A DNA stretch of 64,000 nucleotides from positions 1,551,720 through 1,615,719 of the forward strand of contig NW_003206658.1 in assembly GCF_000006405.1 (NCBI RefSeq). The letters run 5' to 3'. Of this stretch, positions 1 to 15,200 are shown one piece after another (the stretch's first letter is position 1; each line of letters starts with the position of its first letter). The DNA is from Perkinsus marinus ATCC 50983. Lineage: Eukaryota > Perkinsozoa > Perkinsida > Perkinsidae. Under the pieces are notes generated by a model. The model was not told where the DNA came from. It ran no database searches and was given only the letters and a program-made list of their open reading frames with translations. The translations under genes were made by a program, and so were the position numbers.

Positions 1-3243
<3,243 letters not shown>

Positions 3244-3523
3244 GTCTATTTCCCGTGTACGATTGTCCAAGACGTCATCGGCTGCTGTTTTCTATTCTAA
3301 CATTGTTGTTGTGAGCTTATCAATCATGGGCAAGGGAAGTGCTGTTCTCAACAACAGGGTGGTTTCTCTCTATCTTTTTGGGGCGCGCGCTTTTGGCACG
3401 TCGTTTGTGATACCACTGAATGAACAATTTGTGCAACTTTAAATTTTATTTTGCTGAAGTTGTGTATTGGATGTTGGTCATGAGTTTTCTGCTGAGCTCT
3501 TTATTTTTCTCCCTTTTCGTGAG

Positions 3524-4881
3524 ATGTCCACCAAGAGTTGGGATGCCCGTTACACAAACCCCGCAATTCCCCATACTAACTCGTACTACGCCAAGTGCCT
3601 GGCTGGAGGGGCGTTGGCCTGTGGTGTCACCCACACTGCTGTCACCCCTCTTGATGTGGTCAAGTGCAACATGCAGGTGAGGAGAAAGGCGTCTTGTGCA
3701 TGCGTGCAAATGTCATACCATATTTTCTTCAACTTGTCAGGTGAATCCGTCCAAGTATCGTAGTCTGATTTCGGGTATTCGGACTATCGCTTCTGAGGAG
3801 GGTAAGAGGCTGTGATATTTCAGCGGAGCGAAGCGACTTTTTTATTGTATTTTTCGTGTTTAGGCGCGAGGATGCTGATCAAAGGTTGGGAGCCCACCTG
3901 CATCGGCTACCACTTCCAGGGTATGTTCAAGTTCGGTCTGAATGAGGTTTTCAAGGATCTCTACTCTAACATGCTTGGCGAGCAGAACGCCATTAAGTAC
4001 GTTAACTGTGCATCTGCCTTAAGTGCATGACTGTGCTGGATTAGGTATCGTGCATTTGTTTGGGCGGGGGCTAGCGCTTCGGCGGAGTTCTTCGCGGACA
4101 TCGCCTTGTGTCCGATGGAGATGATCAAAGTGAAGGTCCAGACGTCTCCACCGGGAACATTCCCAACCAGTTTTGGCGCGGCCTTGGCGCAGATGAACGC
4201 CACTAGGGCTGAGACTAGATTCCCATTCGGTAGCGTTGTGCCTCTGTGGTCGAGACAAATACCGTAAGTAGGGTATTTCTTGCTTGGTGGCAAGGTGAAT
4301 TATTTATACCATCTTTCTTTCAACTCGTCATGAAGAGAGGCGTCAGTACAGTCGTTATGAATGCGGTGGCAGATACACTGTGGCGAAGTTTGTTGGTTTC
4401 GAATACTGCGTGGAGAAGTTCTACCGGCACGTGTTCACCAACCCTAGGGATACCTACTCTAAGGGGACGCAGTTGGGCATCACTTTCGCCTCTGGGTACA
4501 TCGCGGGAGTCTTCTGCGCAATCGTCTCGCAACCGGCCGATAATTTGGTGTCGCAGATGGGTAGGGCATCCGGTACGGGGAAGGGCCTTTTGTAGTCGTC
4601 GTTGTTAGGCAAGGTTGAGAACCAGGGGAAGAGTTTCGGTCAGATGGCATCGGAGCAAGGATTGAAGAATCTTTTCATGAAGGGATTGGGTAGGTTGCCG
4701 ATGCTGTTTTGTATCTTTCTATCTCGAACCTTGGATACGCTGCATGAATGTGGCGGTTTGGTCAGGTACACGTATCATTATGATTGGTACTCTCACGGGT
4801 CTCCAATGGTACATCTACGATGCGTGGAAGACTATGATGGGCTTGGGAACGTCGGGTGGTCAAGCAGTCGCTAAGAAATAG
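3524..4881 (+). CDS. SLC25A3: Mitochondrial phosphate carrier (SLC25A3 / PiC)
   Basis: Imports phosphate through the inner mitochondrial membrane for ATP synthesis. The three carrier repeats are visible by their signatures: PLDVVKCNMQ in repeat 1, PMEMIKVKVQ in repeat 2 and a degenerate PADNLVSQM in repeat 3. PiC-specific runs are KGWEPTCIGYHFQG, SAEFFADIALCPMEMIKV and RIIMIGTLTGLQW. Exons: 3524-3676, 3741-3801, 3864-3996, 4045-4263, 4373-4572, 4609-4689 and 4766-4881, giving 320 aa in phase. The intron at 4573-4608 is only 36 bases and removes an apparent in-frame TAG at 4593. The start at 3524 gives a protein of family length; an upstream ATG at 3326 could belong to a further 5' exon. It lies 280 bases downstream of CDC5L on the same strand. 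Confidence 0.93.
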
Positions 4882-6196
4882 AGGTCTTGGGGATCGAACC
4901 TGAGATCTGTGGCAAGTATCTTTTCTTCCTATCATGCTTCAATAGTAATGTCATTTTTGGCGTGTATGGGTGAGCGGCGTTAGTTAGTCTTTAACTGAGT
5001 TATGTCTTGTGTTTGAGTACAGTTGAGCAGTCGATGAATTTTTGTTGGGGAATTGCCTATCGGCTACATCGGAACTCGCGTCAGTCGGGCACCTTAATCG
5101 CGGTGGTGGTTTGCTGCTAGGGAAGCGCCTCCCCTGCTACGATCACTCGTCTACAGCGTGCCTCGTGTCAAATCAGGGTATTGTTCGATACTCAATAGTG
5201 CCCTTTTGTCATGTGAAGGCATATGCGCGATATCTAGACAGTTAGAACCAAGTTTTGAGGATAACTTACCCTGTGAAAGTATGAACCTCAAAACAGTGTT
5301 CGGTGATGATGAAATCGTTCGATTAGCCTACAACTAATGAGGTCGGATTAAGCCATGCTCTATTGTTGTGTAATTAGACTATGTTCGACCGTACAAGTAC
5401 GGGTATTCGTCTTTGCGGTAATATCCTTGTGCTTGGACAGTTACGAGTTACACATGTGTGACACATGAGTTACACACTTGACATACTTCTTGTACGTCAA
5501 GAGGTGTGGGCCACACCGTGTGGCATGAAGATTTCACTATCGTAAACACATTTGCCTAAGTAACCCTGTATCGTATTAAGCCTCTTGGGATGTTGAGTTA
5601 CTACTAGTTGGATGCCGACTAACTTGAGCATCAGTCTGACCGTTACAACCACTTACGTCCACAAAGAGTTAACGACGAATGCCGGTAGAGTAGTGTAGCA
5701 CGAAAAACTATGTTGGAATTAGTACGAGAATGTATATAGAAGAGTATGACGATATATTAGCTCAGATTGGAGACAGAGAGTAGCACCTGTTGTCGAGCAC
5801 AGTAACTGCATTAAGGAGCAGTGGCTACGATGCTTATAACATGAGTCACAACGGCATCGCCTGCATAAAACAAGATCGACACTGATTCCAATCAGTTTTC
5901 TCTTTCTCTAGATTGGCTTGATGCAATTCGTGGCAAGAAATTTGCACTAAATAATGCTCACCTCCAAAACGTTTGCACACGCGTATCAGCATGAGCACTG
6001 CTTTTTTTTGTTGCTTCAGCTTGAGGTGAAGAGTATTGAGAATGCACGGAGCTTTTATCCGCTGTCGATATGTCAAGGCTCGGGACTGCGAACACAAAAC
6101 TTTCACCTTCGTACTATCGCCGAAACGATCATTCTCACTTCTTCAGAAACAATTATCTATGGTGTTTTTGTTAAGTAAATAAAGAGTTGATTACAA
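4882..6196. other. Non-coding interval between convergent genes
   Basis: About 1.3 kb between PiC and a minus-strand gene. I see no convincing coding region: open frames here are short and show no splice-consistent extension. A tRNA-like TCGAACC string near 4890 has no cloverleaf around it. The stretch CACATGTGTGACACATGAGTT near 5453 is partly self-complementary but not clearly an element. Confidence 0.5.
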
Positions 6197-9100
6197 TTAG
6201 TGTCTTGGAGGCGGGGGTGGGGGAGGCGTCACGACTCGCCTCGGAGGTAAAGGCGGCAGCGGAGCAGCACGCTCCGTCACTCGGCCAACCGTCTTGTGGA
6301 CTTCATCCGATACTCCTGATTAACAGCGATATCAAGTCACTGCGAAAGTAGCGCTCGACGTACCCACGGCGGCGCCTGTCGCCGGCGCTGTCTCGGTCGG
6401 AGACTTCTTCCAGGCCGCGTTCTTTACCACATCGCGGAGCCAACCCATGAGCAAATCGTCATCATGACTGCCGGCCATCTCAGCCGCCTCGAATTCGGTC
6501 ACAGGGTAGACACTATCCCAGCCAGAGTTGCGAGAGACTAACATGTCGCTGAACCTGCGATAAAAATGTGAATGAAGAACCCCAGGAAGACTTCAGCGGA
6601 CTTGGCGGATCCCTTAGAGTATCTAAACTCGCCCTTGGCATCCCTCAGAAGCTGCGACTTAGAGCGATACGGCACACCAACGATCAAATCTCTATCCACC
6701 TTGGCCTCTAAAAACAAACAACCGTAACGCCACGTACGGTTGATGATACTCACCTTCACCGTCAAGGAGCTCTGTGGCAGTGACTTGAGGAATAGTAAAG
6801 CGCATATCCACTCGGTACATGCCAACCTCCACCCCGGTGGCCGAGATGATATTCGGGCAGACTTTCTTCACACGGTCGGCGAACTCGGCAACCTCTCGTG
6901 ACCTGAACAACCTGCTGTTACATCAGTGACCACGAATGGAGCCGTACCTTCGGGACTCCTCTCGGTCGCTGTTCCTGTCGAAGCTACCGAAGTTGGCCCG
7001 AATGGCCTCAATCGTCGACTTGGCCTGAGACTAGACATCCCAGGGACCGTAAAAATACTCACTCCCACCTGAGGGGACAGTTTCCCCATCGTTTCCTCAT
7101 CAGCAGTTTGCGAGATCAGGACGACTTGTCGGTACTTGAAAGTGGACGGATCATAAACCCAGTTCTCGAGACCCTCCATTCCGAAGAAGCCATTGAGGAC
7201 AACGTCCCAGTCCGGGCGGGTGTGCTCTCTGAGAAGAGAAGTGCTGAACTTGAACGCTCACTCGATGACATACCCGAGTAGAGTGAGCCCATATAGTGTG
7301 TGGATGATGCCTTGCAAACGTTGCTCCTCGAAGCGACCATCGCCATTGAAGAAGCCATCCCACTGACCACGAGCAAAGCAGTCCCGAACCGCGTCATAAA
7401 CAGCATTGACGAAACCGTCATGACGATATCCGAGCTCGCCCAGTGCCTGACAATGAAACTCATAATTCTTAGCGCTGCGCGCACAAGATATTCTTACGAA
7501 CGTGATAGCGCCATAATAGACGAAACGGCCCTGACCACCAAAGTAGCCGCATGCGGCCACACTTCTCGTCACATCGTCGACCATAGGCTTCATCACCTCC
7601 TCATTATAGTACTGCGTCCCCAGCAGGTACCTACACAAAGATCCGTCTTTCTCCTTCTCCTCCAGCACGTACAGCGCCGTCTGATGAGCTATTTGGGTGC
7701 GATTGTCCCTCAGGCTACTCCAGCAATCTGGTTTGGTGAGGACCTCATTGATGACCTCGACCGTGCCCGGGTGCCAGAAGCCATGTGTAGTGAAGGCCTT
7801 CATAATAGAAGTAATACCAGCGTGACCAGCATTGTCAAAGGGCGCCAAACCTTGAGCCACTGCTTGCTCGCGGATCTCAGGTCGACACACTCTATCAGAA
7901 ATCCTCTTCAGAGTGACACGATCACGCTTTCCGGAAATCCAAAGCAACTCGGCGAGAAGGGCGAACTCGGGCAAGCGACCGTCCAAGTTGACAAAACCAT
8001 CGACGAGTTCCCGTTTCAGAGATCGGATACAGCTCTGAACCATAGCTTCTCGGCTAGCCTTAGGCCACTCCTTTCCGCACACCTCCGGGGCTAAGGCGAC
8101 CGTCTGATCATAGCTGAGCTCGTTGGACAGTTCAAGAGCTCTATCGTAGAACTTAAGGGCGAGGTCTTTGCAACAGCCTGTGAGTTCACTTAGTCGTAGA
8201 CAACCAAGGAGGGTAGAGAAAGGCAGACCGGAGAGGTCAGCGTTCATAGCAGCGGACGCGATAGCTTCGACCGCGGCCTTTTCCTCGTCACTAAACGGTC
8301 GCGCACCAGCTGCCAGGGCTCCCAGAGTGGCGACCGTAGCCGAGTCCAACTCGTTCAGTCGCTGAGACAGCCCAACGGCAAGAGTAGGGGTAACCCTGAG
8401 GAAGCAAAGAATATAAGGTTTCCACGAAAATACATACACTGTACAGTGACAACCAACAAGTAGTATCAAATCTACCAACGCATGTACAGGAATCACTACA
8501 AACTGCTAATTTTTCATGAGCAAGTCATAATTGTTTCTACGTATACGTATAAGGAGCCCAGACGACGGTATTCCCCACTGCCAGGAATAGGATGCGTATA
8601 TAGAAAATGAGTCGACTTCAACGAGGTGCGGTACTTCTCTAAAAAGTCCCGGCCGGCCTTGTTGGCGTAGTTGCAGGCAGCCAGTTCGCCGAGGAGGAGC
8701 TTTACACCAGCATCAGTGAGCTCATCCAAACGGCCAGAGACGATGGAGATGAGGGGTTCGATCGTTCGGAACTCTGAGACAAATATGGTCAACTGCATAT
8801 GGTGGTGATAATGAAAAAATATTCAGCAAATTTCGAAAATTTCTCCCAAAAATTTTAAAATAATTGCCTCCCTTTTAGGGTCTGAATTTTGGAAGATATC
8901 TCCGCAGTTCTACCCGAGTTGTACAATGAGTGAGAAAGCTCCTGAGCTCAGCTTTCATGAACATGAATTTTAAAATTTGGAGAAGTGGTAAACTAAGAAC
9001 AGCAGCTTACCATGCACGGCGAGATCCCCCTTGACGTCAGCCATTCGAAGGTAGTGCACCACATAGACGATCAGTTCTGGCGATTCGATGTGACCTAAAA

Positions 9101-9670
9101 GGGGATGATGATAATTTCGTGGCGCGCGACAAAATATAAGAGGTCACGTTTCATCGTCGGGAGAAGGCTTCGAAGAGCCTCCTTCTGTTTGAGACCGCAA
9201 AGGACCCATGCAAGGTGGAGGAGATCGTCAGAACTTTGTATCAAACCTTCACGGGCTTCCGATATCGTACCTAATCTGTATCTTACCATGCTGAACCTAA
9301 GATTCCCCCAAACCCACTGTCAAGAACCTGCTTCAGCTCAGGCGAAGATGCATCGTATTTTCCATGCTGAACGATCGCGGTAAGGAGCTGAAGTCGGTCC
9401 GCTACTGGAAGAGCTGATATCTGCTCCCCCTCGCTCAGCACCTGAGAGTCGCGCATGGTGTGGTATGGGAATAACGCATATCCTACTTCTCGCAATGAAT
9501 TGGTAAAATTAGGTGCCGACGGATCGAGATCAGCGATCTTGGAAACGCCCAAATTAGAAGAGGCAGTGCAGAAGGTCTTCGAAAGGAATCGCCTGAAAAA
9601 CGGAAGATCTTTGAGCGGAGCGAAACGCCATAACAAGAAAAATTCAAAATAGATATCAGCAGACAAAGCA
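6197..9670 (-). CDS. Unrecognised multi-exon helical protein with proline-rich tail
   Basis: I do not recognise this protein. The coding signal is good: several long open exons join by GT-AG introns in phase. It reads from about 9670 down to a stop at 6197-6199. Recognisable stretches in order are GEQISALPVADRLQLL (near 9400), REGLIQSSDDLLHLAWVL (near 9210), ESPELIVYVVHYLRMADV (near 9060), GRLDELTDAGVKLLLGEL (near 8720), a long exon about 7260-8400 with VAACGYFGGQGRFVYYG, then ENWVYDPSTFKYRQVV and a PPPPPPP end. The alternating short helices resemble organellar helical-repeat proteins of alveolates, but I see no RAP domain. The 5' end is uncertain; another ATG near 9625 would give MAFRSAQRSS, which could be a targeting peptide. 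The intron near 8820-9010 holds a decayed family A copy. Confidence 0.6.
8865..8975 (+). repeat. Decayed family A element
   Basis: Retains CTACCCGAGTTGTA followed by GCTCCTGAGCTCAGCTTTC, the diagnostic right half of family A. The rest is too diverged to place the ends. It lies in an intron of the minus-strand helical protein gene. Confidence 0.45.
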
Positions 9671-9714
9671 GTCGTTTTCATGTTAGTAATTCTTATAGTA
9701 TGTATGCGAGCGAC

Positions 9715-10056
9715 GATGGGTATATATACGCATATCTTTATAAATGTAAGATACGGAATAGGCCCGAATATATACCACTTCGAGTAAGTATATGTATACA
9801 CGCATATCTTAGCAATAGTAAGATACAAAAGAGGTCCGAATATGTACCACTTCGAGTAAATGTATGTATACACGCATATCTTAGCAATAGTAAGATACAA
9901 AAGAGGTCCGAATAAATACCACTTCTAGTAAATGTATGTATACACGCATATCTTAGCAATAGTAAGATACAGAAGAGGTCCGAATAAATACCACTTCGAG
10001 AAAATGTATGTATACACGCATATCTTAGCAATAGTAATATGCAAAAGAGGTCCATG
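9715..10056. repeat. 72-base tandem repeat, about 4.5 units
   Basis: Units start at 9746, 9818, 9890, 9962 and 10034 (the last is truncated), exactly 72 bases apart; a partial unit precedes them. Each unit carries GTAAGATAC, GAGGTCCGAATA, TACCACTTCGAG and ACACGCATATCTTAGCAATA. Because 72 is a multiple of three, frames stay open across units on both strands with a 24-residue period. That makes open frames here a by-product of the repeat rather than evidence of a gene. Confidence 0.95.
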
Positions 10057-12285
10057 AAAATCCAGCATGAAAATCCACATAGATACTAACACCATCACGA
10101 ACGACACTGATTTTCCACAACAGTTCACACAGAGAGCTGACAAACCCAAAAACAGTGACCAGAACCTACCCTTGATTTAGCATAGTAGGAGGTCTAGGAT
10201 GGATGCGAGCCGTAGTGACGATGTTCACTGGCGGCCGACGAGCCACTCCCCAAACAGCCTTCTTGCTGATACCGGTGAACATTATCAAGGAATGTTGAAG
10301 CTGATGATGATGATGATGACAGTACAGCAGAGAATGAACACAATAGGGTGAACACCAACCGGGAAACCATACGTGCAGTAGTAGCATGGGCTGACCTCAG
10401 GAATATCAAGAAGATCGTAGGAGACTATAGTCGAGATGAATAGCTTCTAGCTGATACATTACCTCAGTAGGATGAAGACATGCCGCCCCTAGGTCTATCG
10501 AGCCCCTTCCGTGGAGTTCCAAGGACTATGTTCATCCCTCTTGTTACCATTACTAAAGGCTTACTCTTATCTCACTCTTATACCAATAAGCAACCGATAC
10601 AAGCATAGACTCGACCCTAGGGCTACTACTCGAGAGCCTTCGATAATTTCTGTAAGGACAGATAATGAGAGATAGCATTAACGTATATCGCTGAGATCAA
10701 TATCGTACTTGGGTGAGGCTATGTCGATATAGACAACGTCACACAGTGTTCCGCAGCAACCTGAAAACAGACAACAACGAGTCGGGAAAAGTTGGTCATT
10801 TTATACTACTTCAGGACAGGTCCAAAGCCCACGTTTTCATCTTCCGGAACCACCTGCACTCTCAGCCAGGAATTTTCTCACGCGCCTGAAAATTAATATC
10901 AACCACAAGGGTAATCAAAGATACACCACTTGACACGAGCCTATGGAAATAAGAGTTTTCGAGCGCTCCTCCCTCATCAGTTGCAATGGCACTAGTTCGA
11001 GACAGAGAACTCTCGAGGACCTACGCTGGTGTTCATACTGGTTCCAGACTAGCGATGTGAACATTCACTAGGATGGTGATTCAGTCGATGCTGCACGCAT
11101 GCACACAATACGACTATTGAACACGATGGAAGGCAACTCCTTCTTAGATTGGTTTACATCTAGACGATAGGAATTGTACTTCTCTTGAGGTGGAAGAGGA
11201 TATCCCCCTTTTGTCAGCTGAATGATGCCACTATCTCTAGAGACCCCCCCCCCCCCCCTCTCTAGATAGGGGAGGACACTATGGGGGTCATTGAGACAAA
11301 CCTGCTGGAGTGGCGAGATCGTACTAGTAGTGCCTTACCTGAAAAATAGGTTTCCGACTAGTAAGAGTTGATATTGGGAAAGTAGCGTGAAAATGAGGAA
11401 GAAGGACGGTAACTATGATGATAACTTCAGAATAGCAGCAGTTCTTACCCGGACTAATGAAAGCCAGTATAGTACCGTAACTCTTCGGACTCTCTTAGGA
11501 ATCGATAGTGTGGCAGTGTAAAAGAGTCCAAGAGATACTCACTAGTAGAACAACGAGTAGAACAAGATCTTCATCCGAGAATCGGCCATCTTTGTCAAGA
11601 CCTTCTTGACTAGTTTCACGGTTCACCTCTGGACCGTATCATAGCACTCTGTGTCGACCCTACTTCAACCTAGAGATACTCCACATACGGACCTTCCTAC
11701 CAACTGCATTGCATTTGCCACTTCTGAGGAAGTTTCGCGGTTCGCTATTCGGTATTTCCTGAGCAGTGCCTAGTAAGCGGCCGAATAGACGACGCTAGTT
11801 TCGTGGCGCGCGACGGTACCTTATAGATCCACCCCAGTGCACTGGGCCCTCCAACACTGATAGTTCCTTGCTCACAGATACCAAAAGGCACTGGCCGCGC
11901 CGATGAACGCATAATCGATTACCAGGGCGTGCGCTAACTACAAATTGTCTGCGTTACCCTTGGGATTTGTTCTTAGTAATGGTAATTGTTGTAATCAATG
12001 ATTTATTGATATTTCTGAGGGCTCCTACGTCTGGTGTGATATCGAGTCGGAGTCGAGTCGGACTGAGTGGCTGGAATTAATTTTTTCACTTTTTTCCGGT
12101 GGAAGGATAAATTTTAGTAATTTTTCGCAAATTTCGGATTTTTTTCAAGTAGGACTTATCTAACTGAAGTTTCATATCCGACAGGGCATCTTTAGGTCGG
12201 AACGTCATCATGTGCATGCGTGCAGCTGTTGAGGGATCACCAAGGAAGTGACAAGCCGTATTTGATCAGTACTTGAGTTCTTGTT
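10057..12285. other. Gene-poor interval before PRP8
   Basis: About 2.2 kb without a convincing coding region. It contains a run of 15 C at 11244-11258 flanked by an imperfect inverted repeat and a copy of the GC-rich palindromic motif at 11797-11814. I looked for conserved snRNA and 5S rRNA strings and found none. Confidence 0.5.
11231..11270. repeat. C15 run flanked by inverted repeat
   Basis: CTATCTCTAGAGA lies left of 15 consecutive C and TCTCTAGATAG lies right of it. The arms pair except for a two-base bulge, so a hairpin with a poly-C loop could form. Confidence 0.8.
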
Positions 12286-15200
12286 ATGGACCCCGGGAAA
12301 CAGCCTCCACCTGTTCCCCCGCCTCCGCCAGGTATGATGCCTCCTCCTGCTCCTCCTGGCTTCCAACCAGGGATGATGCCTCCCCCTCCTCCTGGTAGTA
12401 GTAGTAGTAGTACTACTATTTCCATACCACACCAATTGCCCTTCAGGGTTTCCCATGCCCCCTCCCCCTCCCCCTATGATGGCAGGGGGCCTCCCTCCTG
12501 GCGCCCCTGTCCCCATGCAAGGGGTTATGCCGGCGGGGAAGAGTCGTGAAGATGTGATGGACGAGAAGGCTAGGAAATGGCAAGCTTTGAATCAAAAACG
12601 TTATTCTGATAAGAGGAGATTTGGTGGAGCTCAAGCTGGTGGACCTATGGTAAAATTACTATTTTTTTGCTGGTCACATTTCCCTTCATTTTCCCAGGGT
12701 GCTGAGCAAAAACCCGACATGCCTCCGGAGACGATCCGAAAGATCATCAAGGACCACGGTAACATGAGCCAGAAGAAATTCCGTCACGATAAGCGAGTCT
12801 ACCTTGGAGCTCTGAAGTAGGGAAGGAGGGGAGGAATCGGTCACCATGTTGAACCTTAGGTACGTCCCTCACGCTGTGTACAAGCTCCTCGAGAATATGC
12901 CTATGCCCTGGGAGCAAGCTCGTGAAGTGTCTGTCGTGTACCACAACACTGGTGCCATCTCCTTTGTCGCTGACGTCCCTCGAGTGATCGAGCCGGTGTA
13001 TGTGGCCCAGTGGGGAACTATGTGGTTGGCCATGCGAAGGGAAAAACGAGATCGTCGTCACTTCAAGAGGATGCGATTCCCTCCGTTTGACGATGAGGAG
13101 CCTATCCTGGATTACGCTGATAACATCATGGACGTGGAACCGACGGAGCCTGTTCAGCTTCAACTCGATGAAGATGAGGACGAGCCGGTCTTGGACTGGT
13201 TTTATGATAGGAACCCTCTTATGCCCACGGACGATGGAGAGGCTCCACCAAGTCAACGACAGGTGAGGAAAGAAAGGCGTGGTTGAAATAGTCGAGTGGT
13301 GTGGGGAGAGGACTTGGATGCAGATCACCCAGGTTCGATCCGTGGTGGAAGCATTTTTAAATATGAATTTTAGTAGAGGGTGTATAGTGTATAGTGTAGT
13401 AGTAGTAGTAGAGTATTCCGCTACATCGATCAGCGTAAAGCATTTTGATCATTGGAATCCTGATGGAAGGAAAGTTTAGTTGGGTTTCATTTTTCATGTT
13501 TTCTTGTTATATCAGGTTAACGGTACTTCTTATAAGAAGTGGCGTTTGTCGTTGGCGCAAATGTCGGTACTGTATCGTCTGGCTGGGCAGCTGATCTCAG
13601 ATTTGGTGGACAGAAACTACTTCTATCTATTTGATCTCGAGGTGAGGGGGATTTTAGGTATGGGGGAAAATGTGGAAATTTTTTCCGGAAAATTTTGGAA
13701 AATTTGCCGAATTTATGTTATTGTGGTGAAGTTTTTCCTGGTGTTCGTTGGAAGAGTTTTGAAGTTATTGTGGTATGATGGTAGGCGTTCAAGACTGCCA
13801 AGGCGCTGAATATGGCGATACCGGGAGGTCCCAAGTTCGAACCCTTGTACCGGGATATGTATGAGGAGGATGAGGACTGGAATGAGTTCAACGATATCAA
13901 TAAAATCATCATCCGTAATCAAGTCAGGTAGTTGATACTAAACGTGCTCCCCATAGGATTGCATTGTATTTTTGCTCAGGACCGAATATCGTATCGCCTT
14001 CCCCTACCTCTACAACTCCCGTCCTAGATCGGTTTATGCTGCTAAGTATCACGCTCCCCATTGTTGCTATGTGAAGCAGGACGATCCCGATCTGCCACCG
14101 TACGTATATGATGCTGTTATCAACCCTTTGCCGATGCAGAAGGCTGATGAGGGTGATGATGATAAAATACTAGATGATGCTGAAGATGAAAATGAAGGAG
14201 AGTGAGTTGATCTTTTGGGAAGTGGTTTTTGATCATCGTCATCGTTGTATAGGTACGATGTTTCGGAGGTGTTCATGCCTGAAGGCGTGGACCCCTTCCT
14301 GAGTACCACTCCTTTGTTTACTGATGACACTTCATCCGGTATCGATTTGCTCTGGGCTCCTCATCCGTTTAATAAGCGTTCTGGTCGCACTAGGCGTGCT
14401 CAAGATATCCCCCTAGTTGGAGAGTGGTTCAAGGAGCACTGCCCCCCCGAGTATCCGGTGAAGGTTCGTGTGAGCTACCAGAAACTACTCAAGTGCTGGG
14501 TACTGAACTCGTTACATAATCGTCCTCCGAAGTCGCTGAAAAAGCGAAATTTGGTTGCCGAATGCCACAAGCTCAAGTTCTTCAACCGTACTCAGCTGGA
14601 TTGGGTAGAGGTTGGTCTGCAGGTGTGTCGACAGGGGTACAATATGTTGTCGCTGCTGATTCAAAGGAAGAACTTGTCGTATTTGCATTTGGATTACAAC
14701 TTCAATTTGAAGCCTATCAAAACGCTTACGACGAAGGAGAGGAAGAAGTCAAGATTTGGTAACGCTTTCCATTTATGTAGAGAAATCTTGAGGTTGACCA
14801 AACTGGTGGTGGATTCGAATGTGCAGTATCGGCTTGGGAATATCGATGGCTTCCAGCTGGCTGATGGTCTGCAGTATATCTTCTCACACGTTGGGCAACT
14901 AACTGGTATGTACCGCTATAAGTATAGGCTTATGCGACAGGTGAGAATGTGCAAAGATTTGAAACATCTGGTGTATTATCGATTCAACTCTGGTGCTGTC
15001 GGAAAGGGCCCTGGGTGTGGCTTCTGGGCGCCTATGTGGCGTGTGTGGTTGTTCTTCTTAAGAGGCATCGTCCCTTTGCTGGAGAGGTGGTTATCTAATC
15101 TGCTCGCAAGGCAATTTGAGGGGCGCGTTACGAAGGGTATTGCTAAGACTGTCACTAAACAGAGAGTTGAGGCTCATTTTGATCTGGAGTTGAGGGCGGC

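Noticed and set aside
4593-4595. In-frame TAG in the phosphate carrier, which could suggest stop readthrough
   Set aside because: A 36-base GT-AG intron at 4573-4608 removes it in phase and gives the expected protein length.
9700-10055. Repetitive proteins with a 24-residue period on both strands
   Set aside because: By-products of a 72-base tandem repeat; both strands are open for the same reason and no splice or domain evidence supports either.
9715-10056. CRISPR-like array
   Set aside because: Repeats are contiguous without unique spacers, and the DNA is eukaryotic.
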